Both the position numbers and the translations under genes were made by a program. Below the pieces are notes generated by a model. That model was not told where the DNA came from. It searched no databases and saw nothing but the letters and a program-made list of their open reading frames with translations. Below are positions 14,289 through 23,877 of a stretch of DNA of 28,415 bases, in pieces; the first letter of the stretch is position 1; every line of letters begins with the position of its first letter. The stretch lies in the NCBI GenBank assembly GCA_964638715.1, contig CAZWZF010000060.1, positions 1 through 28,415 of the forward strand, in the 5' to 3' direction. Source of the stretch: JBAXQQ01 sp037131695 (GTDB lineage Bacteria > Armatimonadota > Hebobacteria > CAIYQO01).

Positions 14289-14819
14289 ATGATTCCTGGA
14301 TTCATTATTTCCATTCTTACGTTTCCCGGTGTTATTGTTCATGAATGGGCACATTTAATGATGTGCCGACTGGTTGGCGTCAGGGTACATGAAGTATGTT
14401 ACTTCCGGTTCGGCAATCCCGCGGGTTATGTTGTCCACGAGGCTCCACGAAACCCTTGGGCAAATATTCTCATCGGTTATGGGCCATTGATTATTAACAC
14501 TATAGTCGGTGCCATTATAGGTGGTTTATTTTGGGGAAAAGAGACACCAAATGGCGATAATATCTTCACTTTTATCATGATTTACCTCGGCGTATCTATC
14601 GCAATGCATTCATTCCCCAGTACCGGCGACGCGAAATCAATGTGGTCTGCCATCTGGGCAAAAGGTTCTCCCTTTCTCCTGAAAATAGTTGGTACCCCAT
14701 TAGTAGCAATTATTTTTATCGGCGCACTCGGTTCTATATTCTGGCTCGATTTAGTATATGGAGTTTTCGTAGTAATAGGCGCGTCAGAGTTTGCGAGTAC
14801 CATGCATTTGAAGTGGTAA
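14289..14819 (+). CDS. Membrane zinc metallopeptidase, M50B-like
   Basis: A 176-aa integral membrane protein with the zinc motif HEWAH (His18, Glu19, His22) at the end of the first hydrophobic helix, immediately after FPGVIVHEW. This is the site-2-protease-like arrangement of M50 proteins. YFRFGNPAGYVVHEAPRNPW and GYGPLIINTIVGAII follow and are typical of small M50B-like proteins, where the Asn-rich helix helps line the active site; the possible third ligand is Asp in PSTGDAKSM. About four further helices can be seen. It probably cleaves membrane-embedded or membrane-near substrates. Two ATGs compete; that at 14289 has AAGGAGA nine bases upstream, while the one at 14265 lies before that ribosome site and is rejected. 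It is divergent from the two membrane paralogues. Confidence 0.8.
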   Translation: MIPGFIISILTFPGVIVHEWAHLMMCRLVGVRVHEVCYFRFGNPAGYVVHEAPRNPWANILIGYGPLIINTIVGAIIGGLFWGKETPNGDNIFTFIMIYLGVSIAMHSFPSTGDAKSMWSAIWAKGSPFLLKIVGTPLVAIIFIGALGSIFWLDLVYGVFVVIGASEFASTMHLKW

Positions 14820-14872
14820 AGTTATAATTGGCAGATTATATTTATCACAGGAATTATATCAAACACTAAATA

Positions 14873-15049
14873 TATTGACCCCAGCGGGGTCGCATATTTA
14901 TAGATAAGAATACAAGCAGCAGAGAATTCAACCCCAGCGCAGGTCGCATATAATTTCTGATAATGTGCCTATTTATATGCGACCCGCGCTGGAGTCGAAA
15001 TCTATAAATACAAATTCTATAAATATGTGACCTCGCTGGGGTCAAAATA
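14873..15049. repeat. Nested four-arm palindrome (A-B-B'-A')
   Basis: Outer arms 14873-14904 and 15016-15049: GACCCCAGCGGGGTCGCATA facing TATGTGACCTCGCTGGGGTC. Inner arms 14926-14952 and 14974-15001: ACCCCAGCGCAGGTCGCATA facing TATGCGACCCGCGCTGGAGT. All four are diverged copies of one unit of roughly 30 bases, two direct followed by two inverted. Each unit has its own small palindrome (GACCCC/GGGGTC). The element fills the gap between two convergent genes and would fold into a long double-tiered hairpin in either transcript. It has no U-tract and no coding potential. Confidence 0.8.
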
Positions 15050-15084
15050 ACACCATTTTCACTAAAGTAAAATGGAGAATGTGG

Positions 15085-17010
15085 CTATTTCATTCTATAA
15101 AATCCGGGTTTTACATCTTTAAATAATTTATCGTTATCGCGTTTTATTACCGCGCCGGTTAATTCTTCCCGTAATTCTGCCACTTTAAGATATGTGTCAC
15201 CGAGGTTGATTTGTGGAAATGCGAAATCATCTGGTTTTCCATACGGGGAAGGTATAATCAGTAAATCATCTATGACAGATAAATCTCCCGGTAGCCAGGT
15301 GAAGGCATCGCGACCGCCTTTTTCAACCAGCAGTTTCAGCATATAGCGATTATGTTCTTCCCAACCCGGCTTATCATTAACTACACAATGCCCGGTAATC
15401 GGTGCCAGTCTAATTCCACCGTCCGATGATATACATTTACCGCCATGGTTTCGCAGACTCATCAAGAAATCGCGGGGGCCATATCCGTCAATGCCGCGTT
15501 GGGTATTAGCAATAACACTGAACATTTCTAACGGCATATCCATTGCTGTTCCTTCACCGACTATAATAGCTTCCGAGTCGCAGGATTTTATATAGGAATA
15601 CATTTCATCCATGAATGATATAGCATGAACTGCGGTTTCACCCGGGTAACGCATGAAAGAACGCGGGGTGAAATCCGGTGGGATAGGATGCCCGCTGCAA
15701 TCAAAGAATATTCCTTTGCAGCCACATTCCTTAATGTAAAAATCAATCCACTTTTTTGTGTATTCAATATATCCGGGATGGCCGGGATTGATGAAAAACA
15801 TGCTGGTCGCGTCACTATTCCCCCATGACGCTATCATGCGTCCGTCGATACCGCGAATGAACCAGTCGTCATCAACATCCAGAGCGCCGGGAACCAGGCC
15901 GGAATGCGACATCCAGATAATCATCGGCACCCCGCGTCCGGAGATACGTTTGCACATCCGTTTGAACTCATCCCTGCTGCCGTGACGGGTATCCGGTGCA
16001 TATCCGTGTGGAGACGTACCGCATAGCATTGACCTTTCTGTTACCAGGCTGATCCAGATTGCATTGAATTGCCCGTCATCAAGTTTTTTCTCCCATACAT
16101 CAGCTTGCTCTGTCCAGGTAGGTTCATTATTCCATGCTACACCTTCACCCCACAAGACATTATATGTCCATGCTGGTGGTTCCGGGTAATAAAATGTCGC
16201 GTAATCTGCCATCCACCGCTTCATTTCGTCAGATGTCTCGCCGTGGTAGATGGTGATTTCCGGCATTCTAAAAGTTGTTCCCAACGGCAATTCCGCATGG
16301 AAAGTAAAGTCGAAACAGATACCGCGTCCGGCAGAATCAATATTCACGATATATCCGATATTTGGCTTGCGGCAAGTTATCGCTACCCAGTGACCGGTTT
16401 TTATATTATAAAAGACTGCGCCGTTAAGCACTAAACCACCGGGATAATGACGGCGGAATATATGTCCAAGGAATTTCTTGGCGTTTTCCGGGGTGTCATG
16501 TTCATAACCCATGTGCCCGTTTTCCTGGTCTGGCCCCATGGAATAGGCATTGGGGTAAATCATCCGGGTATCTTCTCCCCAGAATTTCCAATTCCAATTC
16601 AATAGTGTCAGTGTATCAACATACATCGGCGCTTCCAGCACTGGTCCGCCGGGTCCCGGGCACTCATAAGATAATTCAGCGGTTTCACGCTGCAATCCAT
16701 ATTGAATGCCGATGGCATTAAAAGAAAGTTTGGGACGTGTGCCGATGACCCGCGTCATCACCAAACCCATGCCGGTATACTGGTTGACGAACTTTTCGCC
16801 GCGCATGCGCACTGAAGTTTCCGGCGGTCTGGAGCCAGCACTGTCATGTGGTACCGCGCGCATGGCAAATGGTGCGCCATTAAGCAACAATTCGCTGGAA
16901 GATGCTGGGGAGTTGTCCAGCAATTCTTCACCATACAGGTTAAACGACACCACACGCCCGGTAGCCGGGTCGCAGGTAATTACAGGTTGTTTTGAAATAT
17001 TAGAGATCAT
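15085..17010 (-). CDS. Putative glycoside hydrolase, TIM barrel (GH31/36-like)
   Basis: A 641-aa protein with an N-terminal beta-sandwich (1-265) rich in aromatic residues, then a TIM barrel (about 280-560) and a short C-terminal region. Barrel strands: AIWISLVTE, VPMIIWMSHSG, GCKGIFFDCSGHP, AIIVGEGTAMD, KCISSDGG. Asp437 in IFFDCSG is placed like the nucleophile of GH31/GH36 enzymes and Glu486 in VGEGTAMD or Asp in SSDGG could be the acid/base; these are inferences from position. No signal peptide. It is the same broad type as the 680-aa protein at 10124-12166 but the two are not close homologues. AGGAGA lies five bases before the ATG and a near-consensus promoter lies upstream, so it is transcribed on its own as well as perhaps from the propeller gene. 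Confidence 0.65.
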   Translation of the reverse strand: MISNISKQPVITCDPATGRVVSFNLYGEELLDNSPASSSELLLNGAPFAMRAVPHDSAGSRPPETSVRMRGEKFVNQYTGMGLVMTRVIGTRPKLSFNAIGIQYGLQRETAELSYECPGPGGPVLEAPMYVDTLTLLNWNWKFWGEDTRMIYPNAYSMGPDQENGHMGYEHDTPENAKKFLGHIFRRHYPGGLVLNGAVFYNIKTGHWVAITCRKPNIGYIVNIDSAGRGICFDFTFHAELPLGTTFRMPEITIYHGETSDEMKRWMADYATFYYPEPPAWTYNVLWGEGVAWNNEPTWTEQADVWEKKLDDGQFNAIWISLVTERSMLCGTSPHGYAPDTRHGSRDEFKRMCKRISGRGVPMIIWMSHSGLVPGALDVDDDWFIRGIDGRMIASWGNSDATSMFFINPGHPGYIEYTKKWIDFYIKECGCKGIFFDCSGHPIPPDFTPRSFMRYPGETAVHAISFMDEMYSYIKSCDSEAIIVGEGTAMDMPLEMFSVIANTQRGIDGYGPRDFLMSLRNHGGKCISSDGGIRLAPITGHCVVNDKPGWEEHNRYMLKLLVEKGGRDAFTWLPGDLSVIDDLLIIPSPYGKPDDFAFPQINLGDTYLKVAELREELTGAVIKRDNDKLFKDVKPGFYRMK

Positions 17011-17064
17011 AATGTCTCCTGATTGTTATAGACTTTTAATGTTACGGTGTATACCGGATTACAG

Positions 17065-17093
17065 ATTATACCAATTAATAATCTTTTTATCAA
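17065..17093 (-). promoter_or_regulatory. Strong sigma70-type promoter of the 641-aa glycosidase-like gene
   Basis: Minus strand TTGATA (17088-17093), a 17-base spacer, TATAAT (17065-17070): eleven of twelve consensus bases with ideal spacing, the best promoter in the window. It lies wholly in the 102-base gap after the 874-aa gene. The start site would be near 17058, leaving a leader of about 48 bases. Confidence 0.7.
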
Positions 17094-17112
17094 GATTTTA
17101 TAGATATTTGTT

Positions 17113-19737
17113 TTACTTACCATCCAACAAATCATAACAGACCACCCATTTTTCGCCGCGCAGATATAGATGGCCATTGGCGATGGTGGGTTGCTGACAT
17201 AGGCCAAAGTCTATGCCAGGATTCACGCGGCCTAATTCTTTATAACCGGTCGGGTCTACCGCCAACATAACCAATTCACCCGGTTTGCTGATGGCATATA
17301 TTAAACCGTCCGCAATTATTAGCTGCTGTTCCGCACCCCAATTTTTGCTTTCTTTTTTCCAGAGCAATTTGCCATCGTCAAGGCGCGAACATTCTATACT
17401 GCCAGATGAGAAACCGTATATGATATTATCAACTACGGCGGGGGTGTTGTACATATTCAACTGTACTTTATTGTCATAATACAACTGGCGCATGCGGATT
17501 TTGCCATCTTTTATATACATTTGCAGGCAGGCGGAAAAGCCTGAACCGCCCTGGCCATTGCAAATTAATACTTTTGAACCTATGGCAGTCGGCGTTGCCA
17601 GCAGACCGTTGTGGGTGTTGCATGGGTAGCGCCAGAAAATCTCGCCGGTTTTTGCGTTTATCCCCCAAACTTCACCGTTGCTGTGGCCGCCGACACCAAG
17701 TATGATTTGCGGAATGCCGTCGAGTATCTGATAGCTGATTGACGCGGCGCCGCTGCCGGCCTCATTGGATGTTGGTGGAGTTTTCCAGACAATTTTCCCG
17801 GTCATTTTATTAACTGCTATCACCGCCTGGTTCTGCTGTGTGGTTCCTATAATTAGCAGGTCATCAATTATCAGCGGAGTAGTGCCTTCGCGACCCCAGA
17901 ATGCGGTATTTTCGCGCCATATTTCCGATCCGTCGATGGCTCGCAGGCAGGCGACCACTGCGCCGTTATCGTCCCAATTGCCGCCGGGAATGAAATATAC
18001 CCGGTCGCCGTCCGCTATCGGACTAACAGATGGTCCGTCTATTACATGGTGCGATTCTTTGTCTACCAGCAGATGTTTCCAGATAGTCTTGCCAGTTAAT
18101 GGGTTCAGGCATAACGCCCACTGTTTACCATCTGTCATCACTGTTGTAAATGCCCGGCCATTAACTTCAATCACTGCGCTTTTACCATGGCCAACTTCCG
18201 CGCGCCATAACTCCTTCGGGCCTGTTTTTGGCCACGTTCGCAGCAAATCTTTCGCGTTGTAAACGGTATTGCCGTCAGCAGGGATAAACCGTTCAAGGTC
18301 GGTATTGGCAGATAGCAATTTTCGTACCGGGGTGGCTGTCGGTTGAATTACTGGCTCGGTGTGCGCCTGCAGTTTTTCCAAAGCCGCGCTGGCAAGTACC
18401 CGGTAAGCGGTCAATCTGCCATATTCCGGGTGGAACGGGCCATTCACTCGTTTGCGCAAATCCGCGAGAATATCCGCCAGGGTTTTAGCAAAGAGTTTCG
18501 CGTCATCATAACTGCCTACATCCGCCAAGGCTTGTGCTGCCGTAATGGCGACGGTGGTGTCGTCATTGTTAAGCAGCACCTGTAATTGCGGCTGATAACC
18601 GGCTTTTATCTGTTGATTCAGCAAATTGACGATGGCTAACGTATATGGCGAATCTTTTTGCATATTCTGCAGGTACACATTATCCAGCGCGACTTTTCGA
18701 CATTCTGCCGGCTGGTCGGTGAAGTTCAACACAGCCAGGCAATTTTCTTCGACCAGCGGGTCGCCGGTCGCCATCAATGCCTTAACCAGCGGGACATCAA
18801 AAACTGTTCCCTGTACTCCTGCCCAATATATCAGGTCGACGAGTTCCGCCGATGGTAATTTTGCGATGGCGTCTTTAATATATTTCACGGTGGGGTATTC
18901 GCCAAAGTGAGTCTTCAGCGACCGGGGCAGCGGCTCGAAATGTGCAACTGCCGGCAATGGAACGGGTTGTGCGGATACCATGCCGTAGCGGTCGGGGAAT
19001 GAATGTTCCATGCCGTCGCCAAACAGCTTGTAAGTCGCGTCAATATTGTTCCAACCCTCGGTAGATAGTTCAACCATATAATCCTGGTCCATCAGTCCAA
19101 AATCGATGCCCAGGTAAGCCGGCATGGTTTTCATCTTCAGTGTTTTCAGCACAGATGCGCTGTCCACCCGGACTTCATAGGCAAATCCGCCGTCAATCAG
19201 TACAGACGCAAAATCAGAGTTCCAATCTTTCGCGTTTTGGGTGTTTACGGTATTTGGCGTAACCTGCAGTGTTTGCGGACGAAAGCCGAATTGTCCCATC
19301 GATGGCGGTGCCAGCCATTTTGTATCGCGTTTAGCGTTCCACTTGGGAAAATCCTTGTCGCGCGCCTCGCGACCATAATCAAGATATAACTCCAGGTAAT
19401 CGCCCAAAATCCAATGCGGCTGGTCTTCCACAAACCGCTGATTGTCCTTTACCACCACCAGAAAATACAGGTCATTGCTGCCTCTTTTCATCCCGCAACG
19501 TACGCTGGACGAAAAATCCGCAGACGGCTGATAATCCATCTGTTTTAAAGTAGCATGAAAACGTTCAGCAGGAATAACCGGGATATATTTCCACTCCGAC
19601 AAATTGCCATCCGCCGCCGCATAATCCGGCAACAGGTAAGTCGGCAAGGTGGTAGTAAAAGGGTCATAAGCCTTGCCCGCTAATAACATTAGCGGGTAAG
19701 TCAGTAAAAACAAAACAAACAATTTTCGAATATTCAT
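17113..19737 (-). CDS. Secreted CBM9-like / helical-repeat / PQQ-type beta-propeller protein
   Basis: An 874-aa exported protein. Residues 1-20 (MNIRKLFVLFLLTYPLMLLA) are a signal peptide without a lipobox Cys. About 30-245 is a CBM9-like sugar-binding-type module (AAADGNLSEWKYIPVIP, DLYFLVVVKDN, DYLELYLDYG). About 265-470 is helical, HEAT-like (VKALMATGDPLVEENCLAVL, AITAAQALADVGSYDDAKLF). About 485-870 is a PQQ-type eight-bladed propeller with blade ends such as LNPLTGKTIWKHL, LRAIDGSEIWRE, NKMTGKIVWKTP and NAKTGEIFWRYP. No dehydrogenase active site is seen, so the propeller is likely for binding rather than alcohol oxidation. It probably works in the periplasm or outside the cell on glycans. 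An identical 10-mer, GTTCTGCAAC on the plus strand, lies upstream here (19787) and upstream of the 1417-aa gene. Confidence 0.85.
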   Translation of the reverse strand: MNIRKLFVLFLLTYPLMLLAGKAYDPFTTTLPTYLLPDYAAADGNLSEWKYIPVIPAERFHATLKQMDYQPSADFSSSVRCGMKRGSNDLYFLVVVKDNQRFVEDQPHWILGDYLELYLDYGREARDKDFPKWNAKRDTKWLAPPSMGQFGFRPQTLQVTPNTVNTQNAKDWNSDFASVLIDGGFAYEVRVDSASVLKTLKMKTMPAYLGIDFGLMDQDYMVELSTEGWNNIDATYKLFGDGMEHSFPDRYGMVSAQPVPLPAVAHFEPLPRSLKTHFGEYPTVKYIKDAIAKLPSAELVDLIYWAGVQGTVFDVPLVKALMATGDPLVEENCLAVLNFTDQPAECRKVALDNVYLQNMQKDSPYTLAIVNLLNQQIKAGYQPQLQVLLNNDDTTVAITAAQALADVGSYDDAKLFAKTLADILADLRKRVNGPFHPEYGRLTAYRVLASAALEKLQAHTEPVIQPTATPVRKLLSANTDLERFIPADGNTVYNAKDLLRTWPKTGPKELWRAEVGHGKSAVIEVNGRAFTTVMTDGKQWALCLNPLTGKTIWKHLLVDKESHHVIDGPSVSPIADGDRVYFIPGGNWDDNGAVVACLRAIDGSEIWRENTAFWGREGTTPLIIDDLLIIGTTQQNQAVIAVNKMTGKIVWKTPPTSNEAGSGAASISYQILDGIPQIILGVGGHSNGEVWGINAKTGEIFWRYPCNTHNGLLATPTAIGSKVLICNGQGGSGFSACLQMYIKDGKIRMRQLYYDNKVQLNMYNTPAVVDNIIYGFSSGSIECSRLDDGKLLWKKESKNWGAEQQLIIADGLIYAISKPGELVMLAVDPTGYKELGRVNPGIDFGLCQQPTIANGHLYLRGEKWVVCYDLLDGK

Positions 19738-19786
19738 GGTGGATATATTCCTTATCCGCTTATACGGATTTCTACCAATTTTACCA

Positions 19787-19796
19787 GTTCTGCAAC
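19787..19796 (-). promoter_or_regulatory. Shared 10-mer GTTGCAGAAC upstream of propeller gene (copy 1)
   Basis: On the minus strand GTTGCAGAAC lies 50 bases before the ATG of the 874-aa protein; the same ten bases lie 134 bases before the ATG of the 1417-aa protein (28265-28274). A half-site for a common regulator is possible. Chance alone gives a low expectation for ten bases in two short leaders, but only two copies were noticed. Confidence 0.3.
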
Positions 19797-19856
19797 ATCA
19801 ATGATCCTATTGTTAAATAATCAAACCAGATATTTTACACATAAACATTAAGTTTA

Positions 19857-22800
19857 TCACTGAAATATAAGATCACCCCAATTTGCTGGGTGAATTACTA
19901 ATTCCCAAACAATGTCGTCAACAACATTTGTAAATTGATCACTCCAACTGGTTCGTAAACGAGTACGTTGACCAGAAGTATCACCATGGGTAGCGCCAAA
20001 ATCACCCCGAAGAGCTAAGCCTTTTAATGGTTGTATTTCAAGCGCGCTTAACGGAATAGCGGCTTCAATAATATAACCTTTTCCGGGATTGACTTTAACA
20101 TTTATTTTAGCATCCTGTATCACTAATACCGATTCCATTAAATATGCCTTTACCGTGCCTGATGTAAAAGTGCGGGGATGCTTGTTTTGTGCAAACTTGC
20201 GATATATTACTGCTGTTGGCTGTCCCTTTAGATTCCCGATAGAAATACGCATGTCACCCAACACAGCTTCTGTTCGTTTTTTGTCTGCCATGATATTCGT
20301 TCCCAGTTGGAAATCCACAGTATCGCCGCATTGATACATCTCAGCAGCATCCGAAGCACCATTTAGCCACGATGTCTGGTCAACAACCTGCCAGCCTAAA
20401 TACAGATTTTGGGTATCCCATGTTGCTGTAGAGCGAATATTCGCAATTTCTGATTTCTGATAAGAAATTATTTGCGCGCCAGCAAAATCTACATCCAGAT
20501 TTCCGGTAAATTTTGGAACAAACTGTTTAACAGTTATAGAACGCCCTGATGCCGATTGCTGTAACATTTCAGTTCTAAATTTCATGGCATTGGCTATTTC
20601 AATATTAGTGACAACAGGTAAATTTCCTGTACCGATTTTCTTTATTTTATCCAATCCTGTTACTTCCAAGTTCCAATATCCTGTTTTACCAGCCTGAATA
20701 TAAACTTTACCATCGATACCTTTTGTCACACAACCGCCAAAATCCTCACCGCCCATACCAGATGGACAATCATCCATAATTGCTCCCGGTACAGCGGCTT
20801 CCGGCCATTTATGTAAGGCAAAATCTCCCTGGAAAAGCCGTGAAAGATAATACCCGTCACGGGTTATTAGATGCCACTCACCGCAATTAGTCGCGTATAC
20901 CCAAACATTGCCTATGGGTTCTGGCAAGGTAATAGTGCCTAAAGATTCAAATGACCCACGCAGCATACCCGGTTGTGGTACACCCGGGCCGCGCATTGCG
21001 CCACCAACATTAGTATAATCATTGGGATAACGCCATCGAACTACACCAGTTGTTTGATCATAACATACCAGATTACCTGGCGAGTTGGGCAGGAAACCAT
21101 CATGTTCGCCGATATGCTGAACAAAATATTTACCGTCACCACTGCCAATTCCGGATACATGCTTTTCCACCGGGACTGGTAATATTTCCGGTTGAGCAAA
21201 ATCGTAACGGGGTGCACCGCAAGCAGTAAAGCCTTTCATACTAAATCGTGCTATTTTCCCGTTATAAGTGCTGGAGCCAAAACCACCGGGATAAAGCGAC
21301 ATATCTGGTGTTAAGCGCAAATACCATGCACATGGAAGCACCCATCCCTGTGTAGTGGTTAATTCATCTATTTGAGATATTCCATCGCCATTTATATCTG
21401 TCCAATACGTAGTAACTTGTTTTTTATCAATTGTATCATTAGTTAAAGTGGCGCGCAGAAGATAATCCGCTTCTCCACGACGCTCGAATATCCACATTGT
21501 TCCCGCGGCGCGCTTTGGGCCAGTAATAAGATAGACGCGATTATTTGATCCTATAACATATTGAGCCACCCCACTTGCGTCCCGCGTTACAACCGCTGTG
21601 CATTTTGCGTGCCCGGTTTTCGGGTCTATCCGCCATTCGCATCCTTGACCAAACATCACATCAGGATCCTGTGGGTTTATGGCTCCACCAAGAGCACCAT
21701 ATGCACTCGGTCCGAATAATTCTTGTATAAATTTTCCATCTTTTGCCTGCCAGACACTGAAGCGTTTGGGAACTCCATCATTTTCAGTAACCCACAATTG
21801 CCCTTTCGTGTCTACTGCCAAATCACTGATAAAACGCAGTCCCAGCGAATCCCATTTTCCTAATAAAGGCCGACCTCCTTTTCGTCCGATGGTCTGTATC
21901 AGTATGCCATTAGATGAAAAACATTTTACGATATTCTCCGGTTCACCCTCACCTACATAAATAATTCCCTGCTGATCTACTGTTAGCGCGGTAGGATTTG
22001 TCAAGCCATTGATTACTGGCTTTGAATTACCATTAACATCAATAAGAAAAACTGATTTTTCGGACAACACATAAATATTATCATTGTCTGCTGCTTCTAT
22101 AGCAATTGGTGCGGGTACTTTAATTTTGCGTAATAAAATGCCGGTATTTCCATCGAGTACCGTCACGAGATTTGACTTAGTCACAGCAAGGTAAACCTTA
22201 CCGTTTCGCGCACTCGCAACATCGGCGCGGTCAGCACCTATAATATCGGTTAAAGGTAAACCAGCAGATTCGCTGCCTTGCCATGGTTTGTATTGTCCCG
22301 TTTTTGCATCAATTCTAAATAGACCGCGCAGTGCGCCATATGTGGTGCATCCATATAGAATACCATCGCTGATTGCCAGAGGAAATGCCTGGTCCACCCC
22401 CATTGGTGCACGCCATTGTACATTGCCATTTGAATCACATGCGACAATACCACGGCCAGCCTCAGCCCCGCTCCATCCCAGATAAACAGTGTCCCCGTCA
22501 GTTACGCAAGCTGCGGGATTGCCGTGATCGCCTCCCCAATTAGAATTCGGCGTTTTATCCCACGGAGCACTACCGCTATTACAGGCCCAACCGCGCAACT
22601 TTAATCCCAGACCTTTATGCCAGATAGCTTCCCATTGATACTTGCCTTCCGCCACCGGTTCACCGGGAATGGTAAAATGCGGATTAGTCAATCCATCCCA
22701 CTGTACAGTATGTTTGCCTTTTGTAAAAAATTCACAATTAAGCAATTGTCGCATAACCGTTTTATTGGCATCTTTAATATTAAGGGATATATATCCATCT

Positions 22801-23669
22801 TCAGGCATTTTAAAGGTTACCGGAATAAATCCTTTCAATTCACGCCGCTTAATTAATCCTGTCCAATCAACAACTTGCAATCCACGTTCCAGCTTAATAG
22901 GGAACTCACGTCCATCTGCTATACGGGCTTGTTGAATTGGTATATTACCAGTTTTTTCCAGTGTCGCTACACCCCATAAATCACCAGCATTGTAAGGGGT
23001 AACACGATTAGGGGTTATACCCGGTCGCCACAGGTCTGGTATATGTATTCCGAAGGGAGGACTGGTAAAATGTCCATGCAAATGTAGTACCATATCGCTT
23101 CCCGCTTTTAAAGATTGCCCATCTTGTGTCAGCAATTTCCATGGAATAGAAATTTCCTGAATATATCCACGTTTGTCCGAATTAATTGCAAAAGATTGTT
23201 TTGCGCCAACTGGATTTCTACCCGAACCGCCTCTGAAATCCAATCCATAAACATAATCAATCACTTCATTTCCATCCGAACCACGCCAGGCATTCCAATG
23301 CGAGGCGCGCTGTGATGGTGTCTTATATCCGGTGATAATGCGAAATTCCAGATCATCACCCTGAAAAGAATATCCACCAGCCGTACTGGAAGGATTATTC
23401 AACGGAGAATCGTCCACCCAACGCGCAAGTAAATAAAGATTATCAGCATCATACATGGCAGATAACCATATTGCCGCACGTTCGCGAAGCGTTTCTACAT
23501 AGCTGCAGGAAAAACGACTGCCAGTAAGGTCCCAGTCATTAAATTTACTGTCAATCGTCACTTTACCCGGTGCTGGTAAAATACGGATGTTAATATTTTC
23601 TGTCTCAGTCGCCCATGCCATACTGCATAAGAGCAACAGTAACAACATAAAATTATTTTGTTTACGCAT
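19857..23669 (-). CDS. Secreted beta-propeller protein with CBM9-like modules at both ends
   Basis: A 1270-aa exported protein. A signal peptide covers about 1-20 (FMLLLLLLCSMAWA, cleavage after AWA). Residues 27-225 are CBM9-like (GKVTIDSKFNDWDLTGSRFS, ADNLYLLARWVDDS). About 270-340 is a FlgD-Ig-like module (GYISLNIKDANKTVMRQLL, GKHTVQWDGLTNP). About 350-740 is an NHL/PQQ-type propeller (GIVACDSNGNVQWRAP, LTVDQQGIIYVGEG). A single EF-hand-like loop DINGDGISQIDE follows at about 757-768, then a further beta region, and a second CBM9-like module from about 1045 to the end. The ATG at 23669 is preceded by AAGGAGAA and starts the signal peptide cleanly. It shares architecture with the upstream 1417-aa protein. 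A role in binding extracellular glycans is inferred. Confidence 0.85.
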   Translation of the reverse strand: MRKQNNFMLLLLLLCSMAWATETENINIRILPAPGKVTIDSKFNDWDLTGSRFSCSYVETLRERAAIWLSAMYDADNLYLLARWVDDSPLNNPSSTAGGYSFQGDDLEFRIITGYKTPSQRASHWNAWRGSDGNEVIDYVYGLDFRGGSGRNPVGAKQSFAINSDKRGYIQEISIPWKLLTQDGQSLKAGSDMVLHLHGHFTSPPFGIHIPDLWRPGITPNRVTPYNAGDLWGVATLEKTGNIPIQQARIADGREFPIKLERGLQVVDWTGLIKRRELKGFIPVTFKMPEDGYISLNIKDANKTVMRQLLNCEFFTKGKHTVQWDGLTNPHFTIPGEPVAEGKYQWEAIWHKGLGLKLRGWACNSGSAPWDKTPNSNWGGDHGNPAACVTDGDTVYLGWSGAEAGRGIVACDSNGNVQWRAPMGVDQAFPLAISDGILYGCTTYGALRGLFRIDAKTGQYKPWQGSESAGLPLTDIIGADRADVASARNGKVYLAVTKSNLVTVLDGNTGILLRKIKVPAPIAIEAADNDNIYVLSEKSVFLIDVNGNSKPVINGLTNPTALTVDQQGIIYVGEGEPENIVKCFSSNGILIQTIGRKGGRPLLGKWDSLGLRFISDLAVDTKGQLWVTENDGVPKRFSVWQAKDGKFIQELFGPSAYGALGGAINPQDPDVMFGQGCEWRIDPKTGHAKCTAVVTRDASGVAQYVIGSNNRVYLITGPKRAAGTMWIFERRGEADYLLRATLTNDTIDKKQVTTYWTDINGDGISQIDELTTTQGWVLPCAWYLRLTPDMSLYPGGFGSSTYNGKIARFSMKGFTACGAPRYDFAQPEILPVPVEKHVSGIGSGDGKYFVQHIGEHDGFLPNSPGNLVCYDQTTGVVRWRYPNDYTNVGGAMRGPGVPQPGMLRGSFESLGTITLPEPIGNVWVYATNCGEWHLITRDGYYLSRLFQGDFALHKWPEAAVPGAIMDDCPSGMGGEDFGGCVTKGIDGKVYIQAGKTGYWNLEVTGLDKIKKIGTGNLPVVTNIEIANAMKFRTEMLQQSASGRSITVKQFVPKFTGNLDVDFAGAQIISYQKSEIANIRSTATWDTQNLYLGWQVVDQTSWLNGASDAAEMYQCGDTVDFQLGTNIMADKKRTEAVLGDMRISIGNLKGQPTAVIYRKFAQNKHPRTFTSGTVKAYLMESVLVIQDAKINVKVNPGKGYIIEAAIPLSALEIQPLKGLALRGDFGATHGDTSGQRTRLRTSWSDQFTNVVDDIVWELVIHPANWGDLIFQ

Positions 23670-23685
23670 AATAATCTTTCTCCTT

Positions 23686-23701
23686 ACTTTCACCTGAAAG
23701 T
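23686..23701. promoter_or_regulatory. Operator-like palindrome before the 1270-aa gene
   Basis: ACTTTCACCTGAAAGT has perfect 7-base arms (ACTTTCA/TGAAAGT) around a 2-base centre, directly upstream of the AAGGAGAA ribosome site. The two-base centre is too short for a stable RNA loop, so a protein-binding DNA site is likelier. The remainder of the 208-base gap up to 23877 is AT-rich with no confident promoter. Confidence 0.4.
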
Positions 23702-23877
23702 AGTGTTTTATCATTAATTTTAATAATTTATAAAGGTGATATTAAGTATTTTTAGACAAATGAATATAAATTGTTTGAGATTTTTACACTGATATTGTTT
23801 AGACGGTTTCCCAATGCAAAATATTGAATGTGTCATGGACAATAGCGCATATTGTTAATATTCATTTCTGATAATCA

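Noticed and set aside
17113..19737. PQQ-dependent alcohol dehydrogenase
   Set aside because: Only propeller blade signatures are present; the active-site and PQQ-contact residues and a cytochrome domain are not seen.
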